DNA of 25,000 nt, taken from the NCBI GenBank assembly GCA_963575745.1, contig CAUYUJ010021699.1:65001-90000 (forward strand). Direction: 5' to 3'. The notes under the pieces were generated by a model. The model saw nothing but the letters and a program-made list of their open reading frames with translations, did no database searches and had not been told where the DNA came from. The translations under genes were made by a program, and so were the position numbers. The DNA is from Prorocentrum cordatum (Eukaryota; Sar; Dinophyceae; Prorocentrales; Prorocentraceae). This document shows positions 7,758 through 16,640 of this stretch, in pieces. Numbering within the stretch: position 1 is the stretch's first letter; the number at the start of each line of letters is the position of its first letter.

Positions 7758-9299
7758 CTGAGCAACGCCCGATGCATCGATCAGTAGTGGGCGATGTTCT
7801 CCTCCCATGTCGAGGAACGGGACGGGCCAGAAGTAGCAGGCCTGGATCAAGCGCATCATGCGGCCGTGAATGCCCCAGCGCCCGAGAACGTTCCACATCC
7901 ACTGGTGGCCGAGGCTGGGGGACGCAGCTGCGATGTCCATGCTGGCGAAGACGGGCGTGTCTGAGGAGGCTGAAGGGGATGGGCTGCGTCGGCGCGCGGC
8001 GGCGTCCACGACGACGTCGTTGTTCAAAAACTGGCGGCCGCTGGCGAAGCCCTGCTGCTCGGGGGGCGCCCGGGCGGCAAGGGCGTGGAGCTGGCGGTGG
8101 GCGGTGGGCGCCTGCAGCTTCACGCCCAAACTCTTCATTGAAAGCGGGCGAAGGCAATCGGGGGAGCTCGCGCACTCCGCATTGCCCGATGGCTCGTCGC
8201 CTATCGGCAACGTGGCCATGAGAGAGAAGTTCAGGTTGCGCGGGGCGTTATAATTGGCGGCGATGTCGTTGCAGGCGTCGGCGAGGGTGTCGAAGCTGTC
8301 GGGCGCGCGGAGCTGCGCTCGGCATGGTAGACCGTCGGGGCCAGGGGCTGCATCCGCAGCAAGGCGCGCTGCCTTCTCAAGCGCTTGCTCGTCGGGGAGC
8401 GATCGATCTGCTCGCTGGCGCCGGGGGGGGGCAGAGTCGAGGCAGTCGGCGAGACGCTTCTCGCCCGCGTGCTTCTCGGCGAACACGGGGGCCCAGTGAC
8501 GCATGATGGCCTGGTGCATGGCGGCAGGGTCTGTCACGACGTTGGACGATTTGCCGACGATGGTCTTGATGCCAGTCAGCACGAGGCGCTTGGAATACGG
8601 TTTCCAGAGCTCACCGCGGTAACCTTCTCGCCCGGCGCGCCGGCGCCACTTCTGGCCGAGGGAAACGTTGTGGGCGGCAGAAGCAGCGCGCGAGCGGGCA
8701 GCTGAGAGTGCTTTGCGCTCGTCGCTGAGGCTGGCGCGCGTGGTGTCTGCGGTCGAGGTGAACGAGGTCATGTCGTTGATGCTGGCCGTGTTGCCGTTGA
8801 TCTTCAGGTGAGAGTGCCCGATCTCGGCGTTATCGATCAGCGCCCTCGCGAGAGGGGCGTTCTGGTACCAGACTGCGCGGGCGATGCTGCGCAGCGCCAT
8901 TGCGCGGGTCTCCTTGGAGACGCTCGCAGTCTGGGACTTCCGCTCGGCAGCGGGAATCTTGGCGAGCGCGTCGCGCGCGCGGGCGGCAGCGACTTGCGCC
9001 GCGGCCTTGAGAGCGCGCCATCTAGCAAACGGAGTGAGCGGCGTCGCGTCGATGGTGGCGAAGATCTTTTTGATGCGATGCTTGTAGTGGTCCGTGTCAA
9101 AGATGTAGGCGGGGATGTCACGCTCGGCGGCTGGCTTGGGCTTGCGGAGGCGGAGGCGGAGGTGCATGACATTGCGGTCGCTAATCGGGCCCCTGGCGTT
9201 CTCGAGGGGGGCGTCGTCGGCGACGTAAAATGTCTCCATGAGGGGCATGAGGTGGCTCGGGAAGTTGATGAAGCAGCGGTCGGTCGTTGGTTCACTCAT
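7757..9299 (-). pseudogene. Reverse transcriptase, N-terminal half (with end of endonuclease)
   Basis: About 514 codons. Residues 1-50 are the tail of the endonuclease. An Ala/Arg-rich linker follows to about residue 300. RT begins with AARLAADAAPGPDGLP (PGPDGLP at residues 319-325). It continues with LRPLSMKSLGVKL, the counterpart of RPI-LLN--YK, at about 383-395, QQGFASGRQFLNNDVV at about 415-430, and motif A as FASMDIAAASPSLGH, with the catalytic Asp at residue 455. An ATG exists at 9299, but family logic says this is a continuation of the endonuclease frame, not a true start. After LLIDASGVAQ the frame shifts near 7756, where one extra base separates it from GAPLRGT. Confidence 0.85.
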
Positions 9300-10119
9300 G
9301 TTGCCTTCGGCTCTGCGTCGTAGACGTGGAGGTGATCTCGATCATGTCACGAAACACCGAGCGCCAGAAGACAGGATGGCAATGGTATATATGCGCAGCG
9401 GTGGTGTCGGAGTCGACGGCGGCGTTGAAGGACTTCGGCGGGAACTCGGATACATTGAGGTCACCCACGACCATAATGAGGCGATGTTGGGGCTGTTCGT
9501 CAGCATGCTGTCGAAGTGCTTGCCATTGGTCGCGAAGGTGAAGACGGTCGGCTGGCGTGAGGCCGTAGATGTGGATGTTGAGGATGGTGACTTCGTACTG
9601 GAGGCCGGCACCCGTGACGCGCAGCCAAGCGGCGCGGCCATGGATGACGACCTCGAACCTGGTTTGAGGCCGTTGTTCAGGTGGTAGCTGATGTTCTCTC
9701 TTGTCGTACGGGACGAGGAAGCCGATGCCGCCAGCGTTGGTGACGGGCACATCGTTGACCATCACGGGCGAATGGTACGGCTTTTACGGGTGCTGGGTCG
9801 AATTGGCCAGGAGAGCGAGGTCGTCTAAAGATGCATGCGTTTCTTGAACAGCAAGAAGAGTGCGCTGGCGAAGGTAAGGTAGAAGCATACGACGTTTGTG
9901 TTCGCGGCGTTGGCCTGATTGTCCGAGGGGAGCTTGGGTGTTCCAGAAAGCTACATTAAGGCCCTCCTGAGAGGGTTGCAGGAGCGAGCCACGGGCTCCA
10001 GCGATGGCTAAAGCCACCGCGTTGCTGTGCGGGTGTCCGCGAAATTGGTGGCGAACTCGGCGTTGATATGTCGCTGTTTGGCTTCGGTAAAGCCGCGGTT
10101 CATGGCGGCGCTGGACCAC
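9292..10119 (-). pseudogene. AP-like endonuclease domain of the retrotransposon
   Basis: The endonuclease nicks target DNA to prime reverse transcription. The first part (10,060-9,787) carries LNVAFWNTQAPLG, the usual N-terminal strand with its Asn, then LLAVQETHAS with the metal-binding Glu. A TAA at 9784-9786 interrupts the frame. The same frame then resumes with GGIGFLVPYD and MVVGDLNVSEF, the Asp-Leu-Asn catalytic block. The frame ends at 9292. The last part of the domain lies one frame away at the start of the next segment (RCFINFPSHLMPLM). There the expected SDH motif reads ISDRN, so the catalytic His is replaced by Arg, one transition (CAC to CGC) away. The domain is therefore broken by a stop, a frameshift and a catalytic substitution. 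Confidence 0.8.
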
Positions 10120-10520
10120 TGAAGCCCGGTGGGCGCGTCAACATGGGCGCCGGTGTGCAAACGAACCAGAGCGCCCCCACGATTAGCAATGTAAACAAGA
10201 GTCCTGTGCGTGCGGAAGTCGACGTCGGGCGTGGCGTTCTGCATGATTTTGGCGAAGCATTTGACTTGAACTTCTGCGCGAACGGCTTTCGGGCTTTTGT
10301 CTGCTGATACATATAGAGGAACAGGGACACCATTGCCCAGAGCGATAGCAAAACTGCGCCATTCTTTTCCGTTGCGGAGAGTACACGTAGGAGGAAGAGG
10401 AGGAGGAGGAGGACGACGACGACGAAGACGACGACGATGAGGACGAGATACAAGAGGCAATCTCCGCCCTGACTCTGCACCATCACGATCCCCACGGTAC
10501 CCTTCCCTCCCCTGCCCCAC
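10008..10520 (-). pseudogene. N-terminal region of the retrotransposon ORF
   Basis: This frame has no ATG at its upstream end and begins with Arg/Pro-rich sequence from the bordering microsatellite. Apparently genuine coding starts near 10,388 with TLRNGKEWRSFAIALGNG, followed by VPLYVSADKSPKAVRAEV, and stops at 10,008. The sequence shifts frame near 10,020 and continues into the endonuclease, since the overlapping frame carries on beyond it. I do not recognise a named domain. It could be an N-terminal extension of the polyprotein or the end of a separate ORF1. No zinc knuckle or coiled coil is evident. Confidence 0.5.
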
Positions 10521-10529
10521 ATCAACCCT

Positions 10530-10790
10530 CCTCTTTCAGGGGTCCCCTCCCCATTACCATCCCCCTCCTCCCCCCTTCCCTCTCTTTACCCTGCCCTTAC
10601 ACGTGTTTTTCGTCCCCATTGGACGTCCCCTTCACCTTCTCATCTCCCTCTGCCTTCCCCTTCCCCACTCCCCCTTCCCCTCCCCCTCATCCTCCTCCCT
10701 GCTTCCTCCTCCCTACTACTCCTACTCCTCCCTGCTTCCTCCTCCCTCCTCTTCCTCCTCCTCCTCCTACATGTTTGTTCTTGACAGTAA
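10530..10790. repeat. Pyrimidine-rich CTC/CCT tract
   Basis: The plus strand is mostly C and T, with CCCCTCC and CTCCTC runs, purest at 10,675-10,770. It adjoins the 5' side of the retrotransposon across the short CTC/GTC-type tract at about 10,385-10,450. No gene is seen. Confidence 0.85.
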
Positions 10791-10841
10791 CTACTCCCCG
10801 TCGCAACCCCCAGAGGGTGTTGGTAGGGCGTCAAAAGGGGG

Positions 10842-11260
10842 CTCTCGCCATAGCGCCGCGCACACGCGCGTAAAGTTTTCAGCAGGTTCAAAGATGGAGG
10901 GGGGTGGCTTTCGGCATTGCGCTCTCACCTAAGCGCTGCGGACATTCGTCTGAAACAACCGCTGCAATTTCAATATTGGGAAAAAGGGGGTCCTTTTCAA
11001 CGTGGGGGTCTCGCCTGGGCGCCGCGCATGCTCGCTTGAACAGGTTTCAACATCTTCAGGGATGGATGAGAGAGTACTTTTCATAATGGCACTTTCTCCT
11101 TGCGCCGCCGCATACACTCTTCTGAAGCGTTGCAACAGCTTCAGGGATGGAGAAAGGGCCGTTCTCAAAATTCGGCTCTCGCCTGAGCGCCGCGCGGCTT
11201 CGTCTCCACAGCGCGCACCGGTTACAGGAACGGAGGACGGGGCGAGGACGGCGCCTTGTC
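10842..11260. repeat. 84-bp-period minisatellite, about five diverged units
   Basis: The anchor CTCTCGCC and its variants starts units at 10842, 10922, 11008, 11092 and 11176, giving spacings of 80, 86, 84 and 84 bp. Shared blocks are TCTCGCCTGAGCGCCGCGC, then a CTTGAACAG/TTCAACA-like middle, then TTCAGGGATGGA(G). An isolated copy of the start (GCTCTCGCCTGAATACC) recurs near 11464. Because 84 is 28 codons, the last two full units keep one plus frame open as a 28-residue repeat beginning LSP(G/C/E)RRA-like. Frame breaks in the earlier units and the lack of a start argue against a protein. Confidence 0.75.
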
Positions 11261-12340
11261 AGAATGGAGATATCGGTAAGGACTCCCCAAGTGCGCGACC
11301 AGAAGTGCAAGCTTGCGCAACAATTCCACACAAGTGGCGGTGACTTTTTCTCGATAAGAAGCACGGGGAAATCGTTGCACACCTCTTTGAACTGTGTGAT
11401 CATACCTTTTCCCACTCCGTAATATTCCATACAGGATGCAAGGCGGCTCGGTTTCAAGACGGGGCTCTCGCCTGAATACCAGTTCCAAGGGGTGCTGTTT
11501 TTTCAAGGCAGCGCTTCTTGCAATGAAAAGGAAAGCTTCTGTGTGGTTTCTGACAAAGTGATTCGGGTGGGACAAGAAGGTGTGTGGCACCATCGTTGAT
11601 GACTGTTGGGTTCACTCTGGTCGTCCTTCTCCTCAGTCCTCTCCTTCTCCCCCGCTCTTCCTCCCCCATTGGTCCTTCCTCCTTGCCCATCGCCGCTGCT
11701 TCTGGCACGGCTGGCATTCCCAACGGACCCGCTCGGGGGATTTGGGCCTCTCCGCTCCGTCACGCAGCAGCGCCTCCCACAGGAAGTTCACCAGGTCGGG
11801 GCGGAGGGCACCACGAGGAAGAGGCAAAGGGGAGGCGGAGGGGCGGAGAAGGAGGAGGAGGACCCTCCCTCCTCTTCTCCGCGGAAGCTTCGCTTCTTGG
11901 GTTCGACCTCCCCTGTTCGGCCGCGCTGACGTGGCCTCCCCTCTTGACCAAGCCCCCCCCCCCTTGCGCGACTCGGGGCCACCGTGCTCTCGCTTCTGCG
12001 CTCCGACGCGCCTCCTGAAGCGCCGGCGTCGCGACCTCTCCCCTCCAGCGCGCTCCGCGCGCCTCGCCTGCTTGGATGCGCCCGGGAGCTTCCCAGAAGC
12101 GCCGCGAGTCCCCTCCCTGCTCCCCTCGCGCCTCCCGTGCTGCCGAGGCAGCGGCAGCCGCACCTCTCCGTCGTTCCCAGCCTCCACCGCCGCTGCACAC
12201 CGACGCACCGGCAGGGCCGAAAGCACCGACCGCTTCCGCCGCTGCGGCACCCGCCGCGATTCCCCCACGGATGGACCAGCCGCTCCGGCGGAACAGGCGG
12301 CCGCCCCTTCGGGGACCTTCCGCCACTGAGGGAAGTGTAA
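11260..12340. other. No gene supported; GC-rich single-copy-looking sequence
   Basis: 11,260-11,600 is of mixed composition and open on the minus strand in two overlapping frames. One contains a coding-looking stretch (EYYGVGKGMITQFKEV then CNDFPVLLIEKK, about 11,340-11,430) that I cannot assign. 11,600-12,340 is GC-rich with Pro/Arg/Ser-rich frames in all directions. No domain, splice-bounded exon or RNA gene was recognised. Confidence 0.4.
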
Positions 12341-12358
12341 CAACTTGCAGTCCTGGTA

Positions 12359-12413
12359 TCCCTCCTCCTCCTCCTCCTCCTCCTCCTCCTCCTCCTCCTC
12401 CTCCTCGTCACCG

Positions 12414-12496
<83 letters not shown>

Positions 12497-12552
12497 AGCA
12501 GCATCATCATTACCAACAACATCATCATCATCATCATCAGCATCAGCATCAC

Positions 12553-12617
<65 letters not shown>

Positions 12618-12830
12618 GCAGCACCAACATCAGCATCAGCATCATCATCATCAGCATCATCATTACCAACAACAGCATCATCATCATCATCAGCATCATC
12701 ATCATCATCGTCATCATCGTCATCGTCATCGTAATCGTCATCATCATCAGCATCATCATAATCATCATCATCTTCATAATCACCAGCATCATTACCATCA
12801 TCATCCCATTATTTCTCCTCATCTTCCTCT
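12359..12830. repeat. Compound (CTC)n-(CAT)n microsatellite with long perfect runs
   Basis: A CTC run (about 12,359-12,406) is followed by CAT. The CAT part has two long, nearly perfect runs at about 12,414-12,484 and 12,553-12,617, separated by CAG/CAA-rich triplets, and decays toward 12,830. The perfect runs of more than 20 units imply recent expansion. Poly-His and poly-Gln readings are artefacts. Confidence 0.92.
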
Positions 12831-12835
12831 GCCAT

Positions 12836-13300
12836 TTCCTCCTCCTCCTCCTCCTCCACCTCTGCCTCCTGTCCCTCCATCCGTCCTCGTCCTCCTCTTC
12901 GGGAGGGGGAGGGGTGGGTGGGGAGCGAGGCAGTAACAAGGGGCGCGACAACAAATATAGCCGGGAGATTGCTCGATCGGCCGAAGAACCGAACATTGAC
13001 TCCTGGACCAGCACACGAACGAGCGCCTGGACCTTCCACAATGATCAGCGTCTGGGCATGCCCCTGAAAACGGGCAGCAGGGTATCAAACAGAGGCCCCT
13101 ACATCGAATGACGTTGGTCGATTCTGGGTCGGGACACCCGCGGATTGCAAGCACCTTCGTGAGCAAGAACGTGGCACCCTGGCAAGCACGAGCGCTGTCT
13201 TGATGTGCGTCTCCGCTTCACGCCCTGGGCCTGCAGGCTGTCCGAGAGTACGAGCAGAGGGCCCTCTCGGCCCGCTCGGCAGCACGGCCCAGAACTGCTG
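12836..13300. other. Short CTC tracts and unassigned sequence
   Basis: CTC/CCT runs at 12,836-12,900, a G-rich patch at 12,901-12,930, then about 370 bp of non-repetitive sequence without a recognisable gene on either strand. Confidence 0.5.
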
Positions 13301-13400
13301 CTCCTCCTCCTCCTCCTCCTCCTCCTCCTCCTCTTCCTCCTCCTCCTCCTCCTCCTCCTCCTCCTCCTTCTCCTCGTCTTCCTCCTCGTCTTCCTCCTCG
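13300..13400. repeat. (CTC)n microsatellite
   Basis: Nearly pure CTC/TCC run, with CTT interruptions toward its 3' end. Encodes poly-Leu/Ser on one strand and poly-Glu on the other only by composition. Confidence 0.9.
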
Positions 13401-13433
13401 AGAGGCCTGCCGTGGAGACTGCCTCGCACTGCA

Positions 13434-13891
13434 GAGCTCGACGAGCCCTCAAAGGGCGAACGCGGGGGGCGCTGGGCCCGCGCAGAAGGCCTTCGGCAGA
13501 GGACGGCCCTGAAAACTCTATAGGGGAACAAGAAGTTGACATCAACCTAAAAACTCGGAGGTCCGCGCGGATTTCTCGGATCCGCGCTGGACCCCCCTCC
13601 CTGGCGCGCTCCGCGCGCCAGGGGCGGCGCCGGAGGCGCCGCTGGGGGGCCCCAGCGCCGATGCGAGAAGTCCGCGCGGACCTCCGAGCTTTTAGGTTTA
13701 TGCCAACTTTTTGTTCCCCTGAACTCAGCACCCGGACGTGCCCGGAAGTCGATGGCATCCAGGGCGAACGCGGGCGGCGATGGCATCCAGAACTCGATGA
13801 GCCATCAAGGGCGAACGCGGGTGGCGATGGACCCGCGCAGCAGGCCCTCCGCAGAGGACGGCCCTGCAAGCTCGGCACCCGGACGTGCCCG
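13434..13891. repeat. Diverged tandem repeat hosting a fold-back insertion
   Basis: The block at 13,434-13,515 (CTCGACGAGCC, then AGGGCGAACGCGGG, then GCAGAGGACGGCCCT) recurs at about 13,792-13,875, and its middle part again at about 13,748-13,800. ACCCGGACGTGCCCG occurs at 13,730-13,744 and 13,877-13,891, about 147 bp apart. The first unit is interrupted after GGCCCTGAAAACTC by the inverted-repeat element at 13,523-13,719; the second unit is continuous. No gene is supported. Confidence 0.7.
13523..13719. mobile_element. Miniature fold-back/MITE-like element, 68-bp inverted repeats
   Basis: The arms 13,523-13,590 and 13,652-13,719 are 68 nt each and about 90% identical as reverse complements (7 mismatches by eye). 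Each starts with GGGGAACAA at the outer edge and contains the shared core CTCGGAGGTCCGCGCGGA. The 61-nt centre holds small dyads (GGCGCC-GGA-GGCGCC at 13,626-13,640). There is no transposase. The flanks read CCTGAAAACTC(TATA) on the left and CCTGAACTC on the right. A continuous tandem copy at about 13,863-13,878 has CCTGCAAGCTC once, which fits insertion with a short target duplication later altered by 2 bp. Confidence 0.75.
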
Positions 13892-14055
13892 AACGTCGAG
13901 GCGCCGGGGACGCGCCCGTGGACGCGAGCCGAGAGGGCGGCCCTGCGGGCCTGCGGCTCCTCTGCCTCCTCGAGAGGCGCGCGCCGCCGCGGTGTTCGCG
14001 CGGCGGCGCCTCGGCTTCTGCTCCTCCCAGTTCTCCTCCGCCGCCTCTTTTCCTC

Positions 14056-14210
14056 CCCCCTGGCTCGAGGCCCGAGGATCGAGGACCGCGCGCCGAGGAG
14101 GGAGGAGCGAAGAGCCGCGGATCGCGAACCGAGGACCGAGGAGCCGCGGAGCCGCGAGGCGTCGAGGAGCCGCGGGTCGCGCGTCGAGGATCGAGGGCCG
14201 CGGATGGAGC
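14056..14210. repeat. Short-unit minisatellite (CGAGGATCGAGGACCGCG-like)
   Basis: GAGGATCGAGG, GAGGACCG, GAGGAGCCGCGG and variants recur with an irregular period of about 10-20 bp. All frames read Arg/Gly/Ser/Glu-rich low-complexity sequence. No gene is supported. Confidence 0.7.
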
Positions 14211-14485
14211 TAAGCCCTCGCGGGCGGGCGCGCCGGCGGCAAGGGCCGCCCGAGCCAAGCGCTCCGTGCCCCTCTGCCAGAGCGGTCTGCACACCCCCTG
14301 CGTGGCGCGACGGTGCCAGCTGAAGCACCCCGCCCACACCCCTCGGCGCAACACAGGAGCGAGGGCTCGTCGCGTCGAGCTCCCCCCACTCCACTCTCCT
14401 CCTTCTGCTGCGGGCCCTGCTTCTTCTGGCCCTGCTCGTAGCCCTCCTCCGATCAGGCTTCTTCGGCTCCTCCACCTCGTCCTCC

Positions 14486-14635
14486 GCCTGCATCTCCTCC
14501 TCCTCCTCCTCCTCCTCCTCCTCCTCCTCCTCCTCCTGAGGCTGCTGCTCCTCCAAATCCTTCGCATCCTCCATCTCTTCTTCTTCTTTTTCTTCTTCTT
14601 CTTTTTCTTCCTCCTTATCCTCCCTTGCCTTTTGC
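14486..14635. repeat. (CTC)n then (CTT)n tract
   Basis: CTC repeats at about 14,486-14,540 and CTT/TTC repeats at about 14,575-14,620, pyrimidine-rich on the plus strand throughout. The Glu-rich minus-strand frame is a composition artefact. Confidence 0.88.
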
Positions 14636-14829
14636 TCCATCGCTCCCTTGCCGAATGCGGTGCAACGCCTCCCCTCCCGCTGCCCTGGTTCTTCCCTCGG
14701 GCCTTCTCGAATGCATCGCAGATCATCCCTCCGATGCTCTCGTCGCCATTCGCAGCGATGGTCGCCACGCTCTTGATGCTCGGGGAAGCGTGCGATTGCC
14801 CCCATCACCCCTCACGTCCACCACATGAT

Positions 14830-15005
14830 CCCTCCTTCTCCTACTCGTCCTTGTCGTTGTCGTCGTCGTCCCCCTGCTCCTCCTCATCATCACCATCACC
14901 GACGTCACCAGTATCGCCAACATTTACATCACCACGATCACCACCATTATCATCGTCCGCCTCCTCCTGCTCCGCCTCCACCTCCGCATCCTCCTCCCCC
15001 ATGCA
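14830..15005. repeat. Short CTC/CGT/CAT microsatellite mixture
   Basis: Mixed CTC, CGT, CAT and CAC triplets. The following 15,005-15,390 is pyrimidine-leaning with no recognisable gene or RNA. Confidence 0.75.
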
Positions 15006-15392
15006 CTTCCTGCTTCTTCCCCCTCACCTGCTCATGTTAACCTGGGTCCTCCGCTTCGTTGTAACCCGCCTCTACCTTATCGGTTCATCCGAATCCTCCT
15101 CCGATTCCGCCTCCATCCTCGCCGTCATCCTCATCCGCCCTCCTCTCATTAACATATGTGTTGCTACTAGTATTGTGTTTATTCCGTGTTGTCGTCGCCT
15201 GGAAAACACACGTAGTCCTACCCCCCTGGTTTTTCGCCGCCTCCTCCTCCAACTCTTCCCACTCATCCCACATTGTCTGCCCATTTGACGTGCACAGCGG
15301 AACACGTGCTGTGAGAGCAGCATGCGATAACGACAAGCACGCAGCATAGACACAACACAGCGCAAACAAACACACCACCAGTTTCGTTGCAG

Positions 15393-15427
15393 GAACTATC
15401 GCGCGCGTCTCGCGCGCGCTGAAGTTC
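15393..15427. repeat. CG-rich hairpin (copy 1)
   Basis: GAAC ... CGCGCGCG-TCT-CGCGCGCG ... GTTC forms a dyad. It matches the design of the hairpin at 19,524-19,563. Alternating CG favours Z-DNA and the dyad favours cruciforms; no function is shown. Confidence 0.7.
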
Positions 15428-15501
15428 TAATTGATCACCGCGCGCCTGGGCATTCGATCGCTCATCATGATCAAGTCTTGAGACAGTGACGTGGACACAA
15501 G

Positions 15502-15545
15502 AGGGAGACAGAGAGAGAGAGAAATAGAGAGAGAGAGAGAGAGAG
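15502..15545. repeat. (GA)n microsatellite
   Basis: GAGACAGAGAGAGAGAGAAA followed by a GA run. It is one of the few dinucleotide purine tracts in the window. Confidence 0.9.
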
Positions 15546-16640
15546 AACACATCTATAGGGACAACATGTGATGCAGAGCGCAAAAGAGATACAGAGTCGA
15601 AAGGTAGAGGCAGTAGGCATCGGAAGGAAGAGCCATTATAAACTGCATACGAAGCAGGAGCAGAAAGGAAGCTAGTTGAGGAAGGAGGTATACAAGTTAA
15701 TGGAGAGTGAAGAAGAGGAGAAGGACAGAGGGAGGAAGGAGGATGCAAGGAAAAGGGACAACGATGTTCGGGTGAGGGGAGGTGGAAAGGAGGAAGAAAC
15801 GATAGGGTGGATGTACGATGGCGGATACAGGAAGGGTAAGGCAGGGGTTTACGTTGCGTACCTTCTTGGACTGTCCAATGGCAGTGTGAGGGACCAGGAG
15901 ACGAGTGATGGGACACGCCAGCAGGCATGCCACGGGGACCTGTCTAAGAGCCTGGTTGAGTCTAGTGGAGCTGCTCTGTTGGGCAGTCTTTGAGGCCTCT
16001 TCGGCCATCCCAGGTCTATATGGGCCATACTGGGGATAGATTGGTACGGTACTGAAGTTATATGGGGCCCGTCTTTGTCGTCTCATCCCGCATTGCTGTG
16101 AAGCAACCTAGGCCTGTAGTCACCGATGGCAAAGTCCATGCTTTCGTGATCGCAGCGACGAATCCAGGAGTATTGAGCCAACATCGCTGAGAAACAGCCG
16201 GGCACATTCGTGCCCGCAGCAATGACCGTCGGCTCATTGAGTCCGCATCGCTGTGGAGCAACCAAGTCATCTCACAAACAGCGGCAGCAAACACTCCAAG
16301 TGTATAATTTGGAGTGCCCCCCGATCGACTGCAACTGTGTGAGTATACATATATAGATATACACATATGTGTATACATATATAAAGCACAAAACTGCATT
16401 GACGCTTCGCCCCATGCACTCTGGTCCTTCAGGTTTGGCATGCAAGCATGAGGGCAATCAGATAAAACGGAACATTTAGCGATAACTCGATGTTGCCTTT
16501 CCTGGCATCGTCGTTGTAGTACGCGATTCGTTATCTTTCCCTCTTGTGTCCCCTTCCTCTTCCTCATCCTCGCCCTACCCTGCGAATTCGTCCCCGTCCT
16601 CAGCTTTTTTTCGGAGGCTCATCCTAGGAGAGCCTTTTAG
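15546..16640. other. No gene supported; contains small repeats and palindromes
   Basis: 15,660-15,830 is purine-rich. CAT(T/C)GCTG-type 18-mers recur at 16,091-16,108, 16,182-16,199 and 16,246-16,263. A 7-bp-stem hairpin, CGGGCAC-ATTC-GTGCCCG, lies at 16,199-16,216. An AT-rich palindrome centred on CATATG occupies about 16,350-16,383. Open frames on both strands match no family I know. Confidence 0.5.

Larger units (their letters stand above)
5580..10520 (-). mobile_element. Degenerate non-LTR (LINE-like) retrotransposon
   Basis: One element on the minus strand carries, in order, an N-terminal region, an AP-type endonuclease, a reverse transcriptase and a C-terminal segment with a CxxxC...HxxxC motif, about 4.9 kb in all. 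This is the architecture of APE-class LINEs, which copy themselves by target-primed reverse transcription. The reading frame breaks at about 10,020, 9,295, 7,756, 7,130 and 6,610, and there is an in-frame TAA at 9784-9786, so it cannot make one protein. Conserved sequence begins near 10,388, where a CTC/GTC microsatellite (Arg/Pro-coding in this frame) abuts; the 3' side also ends in a TCC tract. No long terminal repeats or target-site duplication were seen. The RT motif style suggests a dinoflagellate family, from memory only. Confidence 0.88.

Noticed and set aside
6009-9323. Plus-strand frames opposite the retrotransposon
   Set aside because: They are antisense shadows of GC-rich coding sequence; the minus strand carries all recognisable motifs.
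11056-11457. Minus-strand frame containing EYYGVGKGMITQFKEV
   Set aside because: It looks somewhat protein-like but overlaps the 84-bp minisatellite and a second open minus frame, with no recognisable domain or splice bounds. Not strong enough to call.
13099-14808. A 569-codon minus-strand Glu/Arg/Ser-rich frame
   Set aside because: It spans microsatellites, the tandem repeat and the fold-back element with no domain; competing frames of similar length exist on the plus strand.
15676-15993. 105-codon plus-strand frame
   Set aside because: The first half is purine-rich low complexity (Glu/Lys/Arg); the rest matches nothing known.
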